This document shows, in pieces, positions 26,362 to 35,820 of a DNA stretch of 64,000 nt (its first letter is position 1; each line of letters begins with the position of its first letter). The position numbers were made by a program, and so were the translations under genes. The DNA comes from Banduia mediterranea (lineage in GTDB: Bacteria; Pseudomonadota; Gammaproteobacteria; Nevskiales; Nevskiaceae). The DNA is taken from contig NZ_JAVRIC010000012.1 of NCBI RefSeq assembly GCF_031846245.1, positions 1-64,000 on the forward strand. The letters run 5' to 3'. The notes under the pieces were generated by a model that saw only the letters and a program-made list of their open reading frames with translations, searched no databases and was not told the origin of the DNA.

Positions 26362-28308
26362 ATGTCTATCGAAATCAGTTTTCCGGACGGCAACAAGAAG
26401 TCGTTCGATATGCCCGTGACCGGGCTCGAAATCGCCCAGGGCATCAGCCCCGGACTCGCCAAGAAGGCGATCATCGTCAAGGTGGACGGTGCGCAGCGGG
26501 ACCTGACGCGGCCGATCGAAAAGAGCGCCGCGATCGAGATCGTGACCCGCGATCAGCCCGAAGCGCTGGAAGTGTTGCGCCACGACGCCGCGCACGTGCT
26601 GGCGCAGGCGGTTCAGGAACTTTTCCCGGGCACGCAGATCACCTTCGGCCCGTCCACCGAAGTGGGCTTCTATTACGACTTCGCGCGTGACGAACCCTTC
26701 ACCGAAGCCGATCTCGAAACCATCGAAAAGCGTATGCGCGAGATCGTGCAGCGCGACCTGCCGATCGCACGCGAAGTCTGGAATCGCGACGAGGCGATCG
26801 CCTATTTCCAGAAGATCGGCGAAAAGTACAAGGCCGAGTGGATTCGCGAAGGCATCTCGCCGGATGAAGAACTCAGTATTTATCGTCAGGGCGGCGACTG
26901 GCTGGACATGTGCATGGGGCCGCATCTGCCATCCACCGGGCGGCTCGGCAGCGCCTTCAAGCTGACCAAGGTGTCCGGCGCCTATTGGCGCGGCGATGCC
27001 AACAATGCGCAGCTGCAGCGCATCTACGGCGTGGCCTTCGCCAACGACAAGGATCTCAAGGCCTACCTGCACATGATGGAGGAGGCGGAGAAGCGCGATC
27101 ACCGCCGCCTCGGCAAGCAACTCGACCTGTTCCACATCCAGGAAGAGGCCGTGGGCCAGGTATTCTGGCACCCCAAGGGCTATTCGATCTACCGTTCGCT
27201 CGAGGCCTACATCCGCCGCAAGATCGGCGCGAAGGGCTATGTCGAGGTCAAGACGCCGCTGCTGCTGGACCGCAAGCTGTGGGAGCGATCGGGCCACTGG
27301 GAGAAATACCACGAGAACATGTTCATCGCCGAGGTCGAGGAAAGCGAAAACCATCACAGCTCGCTCGCGCTCAAGCCGATGAACTGTCCGGGTCATGTGC
27401 AGATCTTCAACCAGGGCATCACCTCGTATCGCGACCTGCCGCTGCGCATGGCCGAATTCGGTTCCTGCCACCGCTACGAGCCGTCCGGCGCCCTGCATGG
27501 CCTGATGCGCGTGCGCGGTTTCACCCAGGACGATGCGCATATCTTCTGCACGCCCGAGCAGATGCCGGTGGAAGCGGCCAACGCCGGCCGCCTGATCTTC
27601 GAGGTCTATCGCGAACTGGGTTTCGACAAGGTTGACGTGAAGCTCTCGACCCGGCCCGAGCAACGTATCGGCGCCGACGCAGTCTGGGACCGCGCGGAAG
27701 CGGAACTGGTCAAGGCCTGCGAGATGATGGGCGTGGACTACACGCTGCAACCGGGCGAGGGCGCGTTCTATGGCCCGAAGCTCGAGTTCACCCTGCACGA
27801 CGCCATCGGCCGCGCCTGGCAATGCGGCACCGTACAGGTGGATTTCAATCTGCCGGAGCGCTTCGAGGCGGAATACGTGGCCGAGGACGGTTCGCGTCAG
27901 CGGCCCGCGATGCTGCACCGCGCCGTGCTCGGTTCGATGGAACGCTTCATCGGCATTCTGATCGAGCAGTACGCAGGCACCTTCCCTCTGTGGATCGCGC
28001 CGGTGCAGGCCGTGGTCGCGACCATCGTCTCGGATGCCGACGATTATGCGGCCACTGTCCAGGCCGCTTTTGCCAAGGCGGGCCTGCGCAGCGAACTCGA
28101 TCTGCGCAACGAGAAAATCAACTACAAGGTGCGCGAGCACTCCGTCGGCAGAATCCCGGTGATCGCCGTGATCGGCCGCAAGGAAGCCGAGGATGGCACC
28201 GTGGCCTTGCGCCGTCTGGGCACGCAGCATCAGAAGACCTTGCCGCTGGACGAGGCGATCGCCCTGCTGACGGCCGAAGCCCTACCACCTGATCTGCGCC
28301 CCGGATGA
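26362..28308 (+). CDS. thrS: Threonine--tRNA ligase
   Basis: A 648-residue class II synthetase. It has an N-terminal TGS domain (1-62), an editing domain with His74/His78 ([10 protein letters not shown]) and Cys184/His188 ([10 protein letters not shown]), a catalytic domain with motif 2 ([20 protein letters not shown]) and an anticodon-binding domain (about 545-640). All three active-site zinc ligands are kept: Cys342 (MNCPGH), His393 (DDAHIF) and His519 (MLHRAV). Unlike the classic gammaproteobacterial arrangement, it is not followed by infC-rpmI-rplT-pheST, so it could be a second copy. AGAAGA precedes the ATG. Confidence 0.95.
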   Translation: MSIEISFPDGNKKSFDMPVTGLEIAQGISPGLAKKAIIVKVDGAQRDLTRPIEKSAAIEIVTRDQPEALEVLRHDAAHVLAQAVQELFPGTQITFGPSTEVGFYYDFARDEPFTEADLETIEKRMREIVQRDLPIAREVWNRDEAIAYFQKIGEKYKAEWIREGISPDEELSIYRQGGDWLDMCMGPHLPSTGRLGSAFKLTKVSGAYWRGDANNAQLQRIYGVAFANDKDLKAYLHMMEEAEKRDHRRLGKQLDLFHIQEEAVGQVFWHPKGYSIYRSLEAYIRRKIGAKGYVEVKTPLLLDRKLWERSGHWEKYHENMFIAEVEESENHHSSLALKPMNCPGHVQIFNQGITSYRDLPLRMAEFGSCHRYEPSGALHGLMRVRGFTQDDAHIFCTPEQMPVEAANAGRLIFEVYRELGFDKVDVKLSTRPEQRIGADAVWDRAEAELVKACEMMGVDYTLQPGEGAFYGPKLEFTLHDAIGRAWQCGTVQVDFNLPERFEAEYVAEDGSRQRPAMLHRAVLGSMERFIGILIEQYAGTFPLWIAPVQAVVATIVSDADDYAATVQAAFAKAGLRSELDLRNEKINYKVREHSVGRIPVIAVIGRKEAEDGTVALRRLGTQHQKTLPLDEAIALLTAEALPPDLRPG

Positions 28309-28333
28309 TTCCGGGTACACGGAGCCTCATGGA

Positions 28334-29413
28334 ATGCTGATCATCACCGCACAACTGGTTGCGGGTCTGGTGTTGCTGGTGTTCGGAGCCGAATGGCTGG
28401 TGCGCGGCGCCGCACGTCTGGCCAGCAGTTTCGGCGTTGCGCCGTTGATCGTCGGCCTCACCGTGGTGGCCTTCGGCACCAGCGCGCCGGAGCTGGCGGT
28501 TTCGGTGCAGGCGGCGTATTCCGGTAGCGCCGACATCGCGCTCGGCAATGTCGTGGGCAGCAATATCTGCAACGTCCTGCTGATCCTGGGCCTTGCCGCG
28601 ATCGTGGCGCCGCTGGTGGTACACCGTCAGCTGGTAATCCTCGATGTGCCGCTGATGATCGGAATTTCGGTGCTGGTGCTCGTGCTGGGGCTCGACGGGC
28701 GGATCGGGCGCGGCGACGGTGTGCTGCTGTTCGTCGGGCTGATCGGCTATGTCAGTTTTTTGCTGATCAAGTCGCGTCGCTCCGGCGGTGAGGTCCCTGA
28801 GGAGCTGAAGGACGCGATCGGCGAGGAGGGCGCCAAACCTGCACCGGTATGGAAGGATCTGCTGCTGATCGTGCTGGGTTTGGCCGCCCTGGTCGGCGGA
28901 TCGAATCTGTTCGTGAGCGGGGCGGTCACGATCGCGACGCTGCTGGGCTGGTCGGAACTGGTGATCGGCCTCACCGTGATCGCGGTCGGTACCTCGCTGC
29001 CCGAGATCGCCACCTCGGTGATGGCCGTGATTCGTGGCCAGCGCGACATTGCGGTCGGCAATGCCGTGGGCAGCAACATCTTCAATCTGCTGTCGGTGCT
29101 GGGTATCGCCTCGATCGTTGCGCCGGATGGCATCAGCGTGCCGGCGGACGCGATCAATTTCGATCTGCCGGTAATGATCGCAGTGGCCGTGGCCTGTCTG
29201 CCCATCTTCTTTTCGGGGCATCGCATCGACCGCTGGGAGGGCGGATTGTTTTTCGCCTACTACGTGATCTATACCGCCTACCTGATTCTGCGCTCGACCC
29301 AGCATGAATTGCTGGGAGCGTTCAGCACCACTTTGGCCTGGCTCGTTCTGCCGCTGACCGCCGTCACCTTGCTGGCGATCGGCCTTAACGCCTGGCGCGT
29401 GCAACGGCGATGA
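28334..29413 (+). CDS. Calcium/sodium antiporter (CaCA family, YrbG-like)
   Basis: A 359-residue inner-membrane cation exchanger with ten or eleven helices in two inverted halves. The two alpha-repeats are clear: GLTVVAFGTSAPELAVSV with GNVVGSNICN in the first half, and GLTVIAVGTSLPEIATSV with GNAVGSNIFN in the second. These carry the ion-binding Glu residues. A cytoplasmic loop (about 145-175) separates the halves. The stop overlaps the ATG of the peptidase gene (ATGA), implying coupling. Ion specificity (Ca2+ or other) cannot be read from sequence. Confidence 0.93.
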   Translation: MLIITAQLVAGLVLLVFGAEWLVRGAARLASSFGVAPLIVGLTVVAFGTSAPELAVSVQAAYSGSADIALGNVVGSNICNVLLILGLAAIVAPLVVHRQLVILDVPLMIGISVLVLVLGLDGRIGRGDGVLLFVGLIGYVSFLLIKSRRSGGEVPEELKDAIGEEGAKPAPVWKDLLLIVLGLAALVGGSNLFVSGAVTIATLLGWSELVIGLTVIAVGTSLPEIATSVMAVIRGQRDIAVGNAVGSNIFNLLSVLGIASIVAPDGISVPADAINFDLPVMIAVAVACLPIFFSGHRIDRWEGGLFFAYYVIYTAYLILRSTQHELLGAFSTTLAWLVLPLTAVTLLAIGLNAWRVQRR

Positions 29414-31479
29414 GCGCACCGCCGACGCCCCCGCGCGCGCGCCGGACAGTTCACGAGCATCAAGACGCCCACGGCACGCGCGCGGATCCCTACCACTGGC
29501 TGCGCGACGACACGCGCCAGGATGCCGAGATGCTGGCGCATCTGCGCGCCGAGAATGCGTACTGCGACGCGGTACTGGCTCCGCACGCGGTGCTGGAGCA
29601 GGCGATCTACGACGAGATCGTGGCGCGTCTCAAACCGGACGACAGCTCCGTGCCGGTGTTCGACAACGGCTACTGGTACACGGCCCGCTACGCGCCCGAT
29701 CAGCAGTACGTGATCCACCTTCGCCAGGCCGGCAGCCTGGACGCGGCCGAAGAAATCCTGATCGACGGCAACCGCATGGCACAGGGCAGTGACTACTTCG
29801 AACTGGGCCACTACGAGATCAGCCCGGACAATCGCTGGATGGCCTATGCCATCGACCGGGTCGGCCGCCGCGAGTATGAAATCCGCATTCGCGATCTGCA
29901 CAGCGGTGAAGACCTGCCGGATCGAATCGTCCGCGCCGAGGCCGACCTGGCCTGGGCCAACGACAGTCAAACCGTGCTGTACATCGCCAAAGACCCCGAA
30001 ACCCTGCTGGGTGATCGCGTCATGGCGCACCGGCTCGGCGAGGTCGAAGACCGCTTGCTGTACCGCGAAGAGGACGACCGCTTCTTCATGGGCGTTTCGC
30101 GGTCCAAGGACGGGTGCTGGCTGCTGATCGGCCTCAACGCCACACTGACCTCGGAATGCCGCTATGCCGATGCCGGCGGCCCGGAGTTTCACTTCGAGCC
30201 CGTCATCGCGCGCGAGCAGGCGCATGAATATGAAGCCGAGCCGCTGGGTGAGGACTTCATCATTCGCAGCAATCGCGGGGCGCGAAACTTCAGGCTGGTA
30301 CGCGCGCCCAGATGTTCGGCCGGCGATTCCGCAACTTGGGTCGAACTCATCGCCGGACGGGACGACGCGGTGATCGAGGACTTCGACGTGCACCGAAACT
30401 GGCTGTTCGTCAACGAACGCGTCGATGGTCTGTTGCGGCTGCGTCGTCTCAGCTGGGACGGAACGCTGGATCAGCAGCTGGGTCCGGACCACGCCAGCGC
30501 CGATGCCGCCACCACGATGCTCGATGCGTTGCCGGAACTCGACGCCCCGGTGCTGCGCTACGTGCACAGCTCGCTCGCCAGCCCGGCCAGCACCTACGAA
30601 CTCGATCTGCGCAGCGGCGAACAGCGGCTGATCAAGCGCCAGCCCGTGCTGGGCAGTTTTGACGAATCGGACTATGTCAGCGAACACCGGCGCGTCACCG
30701 CGCGCGACGGCGCGCGTGTGCCGGTATCCATCGTCTACCGGCGCGGTACGGCGCTGGACGGCACTGCGCCGGCGCTGGTCTATGGATACGGCGCCTACGG
30801 TCTGTCGCTGGACCCGAGCTTCTCCAGCTCTCGTCTGGCCCTGCTGGATCGTGGCTGCGTCTGCGTCATCGTGCATGTGCGCGGTGGCGAGGAACTCGGG
30901 CGCGACTGGTACGACGGCGGCCGGCTCGCCAACAAGATGAACAGCTTCCACGACTTCATCGACGTCAGCGAATGGCTGGTGCAACAAGGCTATGCCGCGC
31001 GTGACCGCCTGTTTGCCAGCGGCGGCAGCGCCGGTGGCCTGCTGATGGGCGCCGTCGCCAACCTGCGTCCCGATTTGTACGCCGGCATGCTGGCGCACGT
31101 GCCGTTCGTCGACGTGCTGAGCACCATGCTCGACGACAGCCTGCCGCTCACGACCAACGAATACGACGAATGGGGCGACCCGTCCGAGGCCGACGCCTAC
31201 GGCTGGATGCGTGGCTATTCACCCTACGACAATGTGCGCGAGCAGGCCTATCCGGCGATGCGCGTCACGACGGGCCTGTGGGATTCGCAGGTGCAGTACT
31301 GGGAGGCCGTCAAGTGGGTCGCACGATTGCGCGAGGCGAACACCGGTGATGCTCCGATCCTGCTGCAAACCGAACTCGGCGCCGGTCACGGCGGCAAGTC
31401 CGGTCGCTACGAGCGCCTGCATGAAGTCGCGCGTGACTACGCGTTTCTGATCTGGCGCGCCGGCCTTCACAAGGCCTGA
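29410..31479 (+). CDS. Oligopeptidase B-type S9 serine peptidase
   Basis: A 689-residue prolyl-oligopeptidase-family enzyme that cleaves short peptides after basic residues. It has an N-terminal beta-propeller (about 70-400) and a C-terminal alpha/beta hydrolase domain. The catalytic Ser is in FASGGSAGGLLMGA, with the acidic residue in TGLWDSQVQYWE and the His in LGAGHGGKSGR. RGGEELGRDWYDGGRLANKMNSFHDF is characteristic of OpdB. No signal peptide is present, so it should be cytoplasmic. The gene overlaps the antiporter gene by 4 bp. Confidence 0.92.
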   Translation: MSAPPTPPRARRTVHEHQDAHGTRADPYHWLRDDTRQDAEMLAHLRAENAYCDAVLAPHAVLEQAIYDEIVARLKPDDSSVPVFDNGYWYTARYAPDQQYVIHLRQAGSLDAAEEILIDGNRMAQGSDYFELGHYEISPDNRWMAYAIDRVGRREYEIRIRDLHSGEDLPDRIVRAEADLAWANDSQTVLYIAKDPETLLGDRVMAHRLGEVEDRLLYREEDDRFFMGVSRSKDGCWLLIGLNATLTSECRYADAGGPEFHFEPVIAREQAHEYEAEPLGEDFIIRSNRGARNFRLVRAPRCSAGDSATWVELIAGRDDAVIEDFDVHRNWLFVNERVDGLLRLRRLSWDGTLDQQLGPDHASADAATTMLDALPELDAPVLRYVHSSLASPASTYELDLRSGEQRLIKRQPVLGSFDESDYVSEHRRVTARDGARVPVSIVYRRGTALDGTAPALVYGYGAYGLSLDPSFSSSRLALLDRGCVCVIVHVRGGEELGRDWYDGGRLANKMNSFHDFIDVSEWLVQQGYAARDRLFASGGSAGGLLMGAVANLRPDLYAGMLAHVPFVDVLSTMLDDSLPLTTNEYDEWGDPSEADAYGWMRGYSPYDNVREQAYPAMRVTTGLWDSQVQYWEAVKWVARLREANTGDAPILLQTELGAGHGGKSGRYERLHEVARDYAFLIWRAGLHKA

Positions 31480-31619
31480 GCTGTAGGGTGGGCAAAGCGT
31501 AGCGTGCCCACCCTACGCCCGCTACGAAGAATCGAGCCGAACGCTTCCAGCCGGTGCACGCCGTGGCGGCGGCACAGCTCGGCAATGGTATTTCGATTGT
31601 TTTCGATCAGCGGGTGCAT
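31467..31619 (-). pseudogene. Truncated MNT-type nucleotidyltransferase remnant
   Basis: The minus strand from ATG 31619 reads MHPLIENNRNTIAELCRRHG, then VHRLEAFGSILRSG. This matches the N-terminus of small (MntA/COG1669-like) nucleotidyltransferases, in which (L/V)FGS starts the active site. The catalytic SDxD part is missing: the frame runs into the palindromic repeat and stops after 50 codons inside the end of the peptidase gene. Such proteins usually pair with HEPN toxins, but none is nearby. Confidence 0.55.
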
Positions 31620-31869
31620 TGCAGAATTCTAACCCGAGGGCCACTCGGCTTTTCGCACTTTACTGTTGCGCGGCTGCGCGGAGTTGCGGCCGTACGTCGA
31701 TGACATCCACTACAGATACGAGTAAACGGGATGAACTGGGAGCGTTGCGCGAGGAGATACAGGCCTTGCTCCGAGCTTTGGAGTCCTGGAAGGAAGGAGG
31801 CTGAGTACCGTTTGCGAGTTCAGGATGCCGGGTTAATGTATGCATGCGCCAACTACCGGGAAAACGTCG
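31480..31869. other. Gap with a palindromic repeat and a gene remnant
   Basis: This 390-bp stretch holds a 12-bp-stem palindrome (31483-31516) and the remnant of a nucleotidyltransferase gene. It also has a short plus-strand frame at 31700-31804 (34 codons, LGALREEIQALLRALES) that could form one helix but has no ribosome site. I see nothing else. Confidence 0.6.
31483..31516. repeat. GGGTGGGCA-type palindromic repeat
   Basis: GTAGGGTGGGCA (31483-31494) and TGCCCACCCTAC (31505-31516) are exact inverted copies around a 10-nt loop. It starts 4 bp after the peptidase stop, where it could end transcription, although no T-run follows. Palindromes of this look are common dispersed repeats in proteobacteria. 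Confidence 0.8.
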
Positions 31870-32697
31870 ATGCTGCGAGCGGTCTTGCTGTTGTGTTGCT
31901 GCGCGGCCGTCACGCCGCTGGCGCAGGCCCAGTCTCTGAAGATGGATGGCCAGTGGGAGCAGGGTGGCCTGATCGTTGGTCAGACCGACGCGGGCGCCCA
32001 GGTCTGGTTCAACGAGCAGGCGCTGCCGGTTTCTTCGGACGGCGTATTCGTCTTCGGTTTCCATCGCGACGATCCGGCACTGGCAAGTATTCGGGTGCGT
32101 GACGCGCAGGGCCACGAACATACCGAGACGCATTCCGTCGCTCAGCGCGACTACCCGGTGCAACGCATCGACGGTCTGCCGGACAAGATGGTGACTCCGC
32201 CCAAGGCGGTGCTCGACCGCATCGCCGACGATGCGAATCGGGTCAAGGCTGCGCGTTCGCATGAATTGCCGCGCACGGACTTTGCGGACGGGTTCGTGTG
32301 GCCGGTGCAGGGACCGCTGTCCAGCGTCTACGGCAGCCAGCGCATCCTCAATGGCGTGCCCAAGCAGCCGCACTACGGTGTGGATATCGCGGTGCCGACC
32401 GGAACGCCGATCGTCGCCAGCGCCGGCGGCGTGGTCGAGATGGCGGACCCGGACCTTTACTACACCGGCGGAACGGTGATCATCGATCACGGTGCCGGCG
32501 TCAGTTCGACCTATCTGCACATGTCTCGGCTGGACGTGAAACCGGGGCAGGAAGTGAAGCGCGGTCAGACCATCGGTGCCGTCGGGGCCACCGGTCGTGT
32601 CACGGGGCCGCACCTGTGTTTTCGCTACAACTGGCGTGAGTCGCGGCTCGATCCGCAACTGCTGCTGCCGACACACGGCGAGAGCGCGACGCTCTGA
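31870..32697 (+). CDS. Secreted M23 (LytM-like) metallopeptidase
   Basis: A 275-residue periplasmic protein likely to act on peptidoglycan or to regulate it. The signal peptide ends near Ala20 (PLAQAQS). A beta-rich region (23-95) precedes the M23 domain (about 140-265). Zinc-site residues are His168 and Asp172 (PHYGVDIA) and His217 (TYLHM). The usual HxH ending reads GPHLCFRYNW, so the second His of the pair is Cys250; I recall HLC forms in one M23 subfamily, but activity is not assured. The start is ATG 31870, where the signal peptide begins. Confidence 0.9.
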   Translation: MLRAVLLLCCCAAVTPLAQAQSLKMDGQWEQGGLIVGQTDAGAQVWFNEQALPVSSDGVFVFGFHRDDPALASIRVRDAQGHEHTETHSVAQRDYPVQRIDGLPDKMVTPPKAVLDRIADDANRVKAARSHELPRTDFADGFVWPVQGPLSSVYGSQRILNGVPKQPHYGVDIAVPTGTPIVASAGGVVEMADPDLYYTGGTVIIDHGAGVSSTYLHMSRLDVKPGQEVKRGQTIGAVGATGRVTGPHLCFRYNWRESRLDPQLLLPTHGESATL

Positions 32698-32715
32698 ATC
32701 GGACAGGGGAACCCT

Positions 32716-33171
32716 ATGCGGCTGTTGGTCAATATCGTGATCGTGCTGCTGATCGCGGGCGGTGCCTACGGGATTTACAAGACGCTGTCGACGCCCGACG
32801 ATCTGTTTGCCCTGACCGGCGACTTCGCCGCCTGTCCGCCGCGCCCCAGCTGCGTGTCGTCGATGGCGGGCGACGCGATACACACGATCGCGCCGCTGAA
32901 CAGCGCCTTGGGCCGTGAGGAGACGATGCGTCGTCTGCGTGACCAGATCCAGGCCATGGGCGGCAGCATCAAGCATGAACTTCAGGGGTATCTGCACGCC
33001 GTATTCCAGACGCCGAAGATGCATTTCCACGACGACGTGGAGCTGTTGTACCGAGCCGACGGACGGGTCGAGGTGCGCTCGATTTCCCGCCTGGGCTATC
33101 GGGATTTCGGCGTCAACCGGAACAGGATCGAAATGCTGCGTCGTCGCTTCGACGATACGCCGGCCTCCTGA
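32716..33171 (+). CDS. DUF1499 domain-containing protein
   Basis: A 151-residue protein with one N-terminal membrane anchor (residues 3-20) and a DUF1499 domain: ACPPRPSCVSSMAGD with two Cys, then FHDDVELLYRADGRVEVRSI and SRLGYRDFGVNRNRIEMLRRR. The family is widespread and of unknown function. GGGGAAC lies before the ATG. It is 18 bp downstream of the M23 peptidase gene and probably cotranscribed. Confidence 0.88.
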   Translation: MRLLVNIVIVLLIAGGAYGIYKTLSTPDDLFALTGDFAACPPRPSCVSSMAGDAIHTIAPLNSALGREETMRRLRDQIQAMGGSIKHELQGYLHAVFQTPKMHFHDDVELLYRADGRVEVRSISRLGYRDFGVNRNRIEMLRRRFDDTPAS

Positions 33172-33477
33172 GCGACTGCGCAGGGCCGCCGGCGGGCGCT
33201 TCCGTCAAAACAATTCCCCAGATCCAGCAGTGCCGTTCGCGCGCTGACTTAGACTGATTTCCTCCCGCAAATGGGAATCTGTTGCATCTCGCATGTGATT
33301 CTGGATTAGAATAAGTCGTATTCACGTTGAGCCCGCGTCACAACGTGTCAGGCATGCGGCAATGCCCGGGGATGGTGTAGGGCCGGCCGGAACACACCGA
33401 TCAGAAATAACGACGCCTCATGTTTGCAGGCGGACGCCTCACAGCGTGCCGTCGATGATCAATTAGGGAGCATCAGC
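33172..33477. other. Promoter region of the iron-uptake operon
   Basis: A 306-bp non-coding stretch. It contains an A+T-rich block around 33270-33325 with an imperfect palindrome (33309-33323) and a good AGGGAG ribosome site before the receptor gene. No terminator with a T-run is evident after the DUF1499 gene. Confidence 0.6.
33309..33323. promoter_or_regulatory. Weak candidate Fur-like operator
   Basis: GAATAAGTCGTATTC has 5-bp inverted arms (GAATA/TATTC) in an A+T-rich block 155 bp before the TonB-receptor start. It only loosely resembles the GATAATGATAATCATTATC Fur consensus. The assignment rests mainly on the iron-uptake genes downstream. Confidence 0.3.
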
Positions 33478-35763
33478 ATGACTTTTCGCCGCACGGCCGT
33501 CGCGACTGCGATTTTGAGCCTGTACAGCGCGCCGGACCTGGTTCACGCCCAGGCCGATCAAACGAACAATGCCCATGCCGGCGATGTTGCAATGGCGGAC
33601 AGCGTGCAGGTTCTGCCGACTGTTCAGGTCGAAGGCGAGGCGATCGATCCCTACAAGGTGAATGAGGCGCAGTCGCCGAAGTTCACGGCGCCGCTGCTGG
33701 ATACGCCGAAGTCGTTCACGGTGATCTCCGAGGAATTGCTGCGGGATACCGCCGCAAGCTCGTTGCAGGATGCCCTGCGCCAGGTGCCGGGCATCACCTT
33801 TGCGGCCGGCGAGGGCGGCCAGCCGATCGCCGATCGTCCAATCATCCGAGGCATCAATTCCACTTCGAACGTGTTTGTCGACGGCATGCGCGACATCGGC
33901 TCACAGACCCGCGAAGTGTTCGCCCTGGAGGCGGTGGAAGTGCTCAAGGGTTCCGATTCGGTCTATGCCGGCCGCGGTTCGGGCGGCGGCAGCGTCAATC
34001 TGGTGTCCAAGACCGCCAAGGGCGAGGACTTCACGCGCGGCACGCTGATGTTCGGCACGGCTGACACGCTGCGCGGCACCATCGACCAGAACTGGGCGAT
34101 CAACGACACCGTGGCGTTTCGTCTTGGCGTGCTGGGTGCCAAGGGCGGAACGCCGGGGCGCGACAGTGCGGTGGACTTTGACAAGTGGGGCGTTTCCCCG
34201 TCGCTGGCCTTCGGTCTGGGCACGCCGACCCGTGTGACGCTGGACTACTACCACCTCAGCGACAACAGCATGCCGGACTACAGCATTCCCTACGATCTGG
34301 AGACCGGCGTGCCGGCGACCGAGACGCTGGGTGTGGATGCCGACAGCTTCTACGGTCTGGTCAATCGCGATTTCCGTGAGGGCGAGACCGACATCGCCAC
34401 GGTGTTCGTGGACCATGATCTGGAGAACGGGCTGCACCTGCGCAATGCCACGCGCTGGGGCAAGTCGACCAATTCCTACGTGGTGAGCAACCCGGACGAT
34501 TCGGCTGGCAACGTCGCCAATGGATCGGTCTATCGTTCCACCAAGAACCGCTGGAGCCAGACCAAGACCATCGCCAACCAGACCGACCTGACCGGGCGCC
34601 TGGTCACCGGGTTGCTGGAGCACAGCTTCGACTTCGGCGTGGAATTCACGCGCGAAAAGAAGGAGCAGGACGGCTATACGATCACCAGCGCCAATCCGCA
34701 TGTCGATGCGGACGGCAACGTCACACGCAATTGCGACGATCCGCTGCTCGACCCGACCCAGCCGTCCTACGACTGCACTGACCTCTACAACCCGAACCCC
34801 TACGATCCCTGGGCCGGCACGATCGCGCGCAACGACAAGCCGTCGTTCTACCAAACCGATGCGACGGCGATCTATGCCTTCGACACGATCAAGTTCAGCG
34901 AACAGTGGCAGGCGAGCCTGGGTGTGCGCTGGGATCGCTACGAGACCGAAGTCGAAACGCCGTCGGACCCGGCTGCCAACGCGCATTCCAGCGATACCTT
35001 CATCAACTACCAGCTCGGCTTGGTCTACAAGCCCGTCAGCTCTGGCAGCATCTATGCCTCCTACGGCACGGAAACCACGCCGGCACCGCTGGGTTCGGGT
35101 GACGAGGATGCGCCGTTCCCAGGCTCTCCGGACGACTGCACACAGCGCTGCCGCGCCGACAACACCAATATCGATCCGGAAGAGACGGAAAACTTCGAAA
35201 TCGGCGCGAAGTGGGAGCTGTTCAATCAGCGTCTGCTGCTGACGGCGGCGATCTTCGACCTTTCGCGCGAGAACGCCTACATCGAGGTGGAGCCGGACGT
35301 CTTCGACACCGCCGGCGAAACCAGCGTGCGTGGTGCCGAATTCAGCTTCTCCGGCAGCATTTCGGAGAAATGGAAAGTGTTCGGCGGCTATTCCTATCTG
35401 GATTCGGAACTGGTCCGTGCGGCCACCGGCAGCGTCGCCGAAGGCAAGGAACTGCCGAACACCCCGGAGCACAGCTTCACCCTGTTCAGCAACTATGCGA
35501 TCACGCCGGCGATTACCGTGGGCGGCGGCGCCAACTATGTCAGCGAAGTCTACGGCAGTCTGACGTCCGACCCGGTGAAGAAGATACCGGACTACTGGCG
35601 CTTTGATGCCATGGCGTCCTGGGCGCTGATGCCGGACCTCGAACTGCAGCTCAACGTCCAGAACATCACCGACGAGGTCTATTACACCAAGGCCTATGCG
35701 GCGCACTATGCGGCATTGGGTTCGGGACGCCAGGTTCTGGTGTCCGCCAACTTCTCGTTCTGA
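33478..35763 (+). CDS. TonB-dependent siderophore receptor (catecholate/Fiu-like)
   Basis: A 761-residue outer-membrane receptor. The signal peptide ends near VHAQA. A plug domain follows (about 55-190: DTPKSFTVISEELLRDTAA, RGINSTSNVFVDGMRDIG, VEVLKGSDSVYAGRGSGGG), then a 22-strand barrel ending in the terminal aromatic motif RQVLVSANFSF. The plug sequence resembles Fiu/catecholate receptors. AGGGAG upstream fixes ATG 33478. The next gene, piuC, is a usual partner of Fiu-type receptors. Ligand is inferred, not shown. Confidence 0.93.
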   Translation: MTFRRTAVATAILSLYSAPDLVHAQADQTNNAHAGDVAMADSVQVLPTVQVEGEAIDPYKVNEAQSPKFTAPLLDTPKSFTVISEELLRDTAASSLQDALRQVPGITFAAGEGGQPIADRPIIRGINSTSNVFVDGMRDIGSQTREVFALEAVEVLKGSDSVYAGRGSGGGSVNLVSKTAKGEDFTRGTLMFGTADTLRGTIDQNWAINDTVAFRLGVLGAKGGTPGRDSAVDFDKWGVSPSLAFGLGTPTRVTLDYYHLSDNSMPDYSIPYDLETGVPATETLGVDADSFYGLVNRDFREGETDIATVFVDHDLENGLHLRNATRWGKSTNSYVVSNPDDSAGNVANGSVYRSTKNRWSQTKTIANQTDLTGRLVTGLLEHSFDFGVEFTREKKEQDGYTITSANPHVDADGNVTRNCDDPLLDPTQPSYDCTDLYNPNPYDPWAGTIARNDKPSFYQTDATAIYAFDTIKFSEQWQASLGVRWDRYETEVETPSDPAANAHSSDTFINYQLGLVYKPVSSGSIYASYGTETTPAPLGSGDEDAPFPGSPDDCTQRCRADNTNIDPEETENFEIGAKWELFNQRLLLTAAIFDLSRENAYIEVEPDVFDTAGETSVRGAEFSFSGSISEKWKVFGGYSYLDSELVRAATGSVAEGKELPNTPEHSFTLFSNYAITPAITVGGGANYVSEVYGSLTSDPVKKIPDYWRFDAMASWALMPDLELQLNVQNITDEVYYTKAYAAHYAALGSGRQVLVSANFSF

Positions 35764-35820
35764 GCCTGTCGACGAGGGCCCGGTCCGGCACAATGGACCG
35801 GGTTCTTCGTCACTATTCGA

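Noticed and set aside
26260-28230. A 656-codon minus-strand open frame opposite thrS
   Set aside because: Antisense to a full-length ThrRS with all motifs; no independent motif.
31700-31804. 34-residue small protein with a Leu/Glu-rich helix
   Set aside because: Could be real, but no Shine-Dalgarno sequence, promoter or recognised family supports it.
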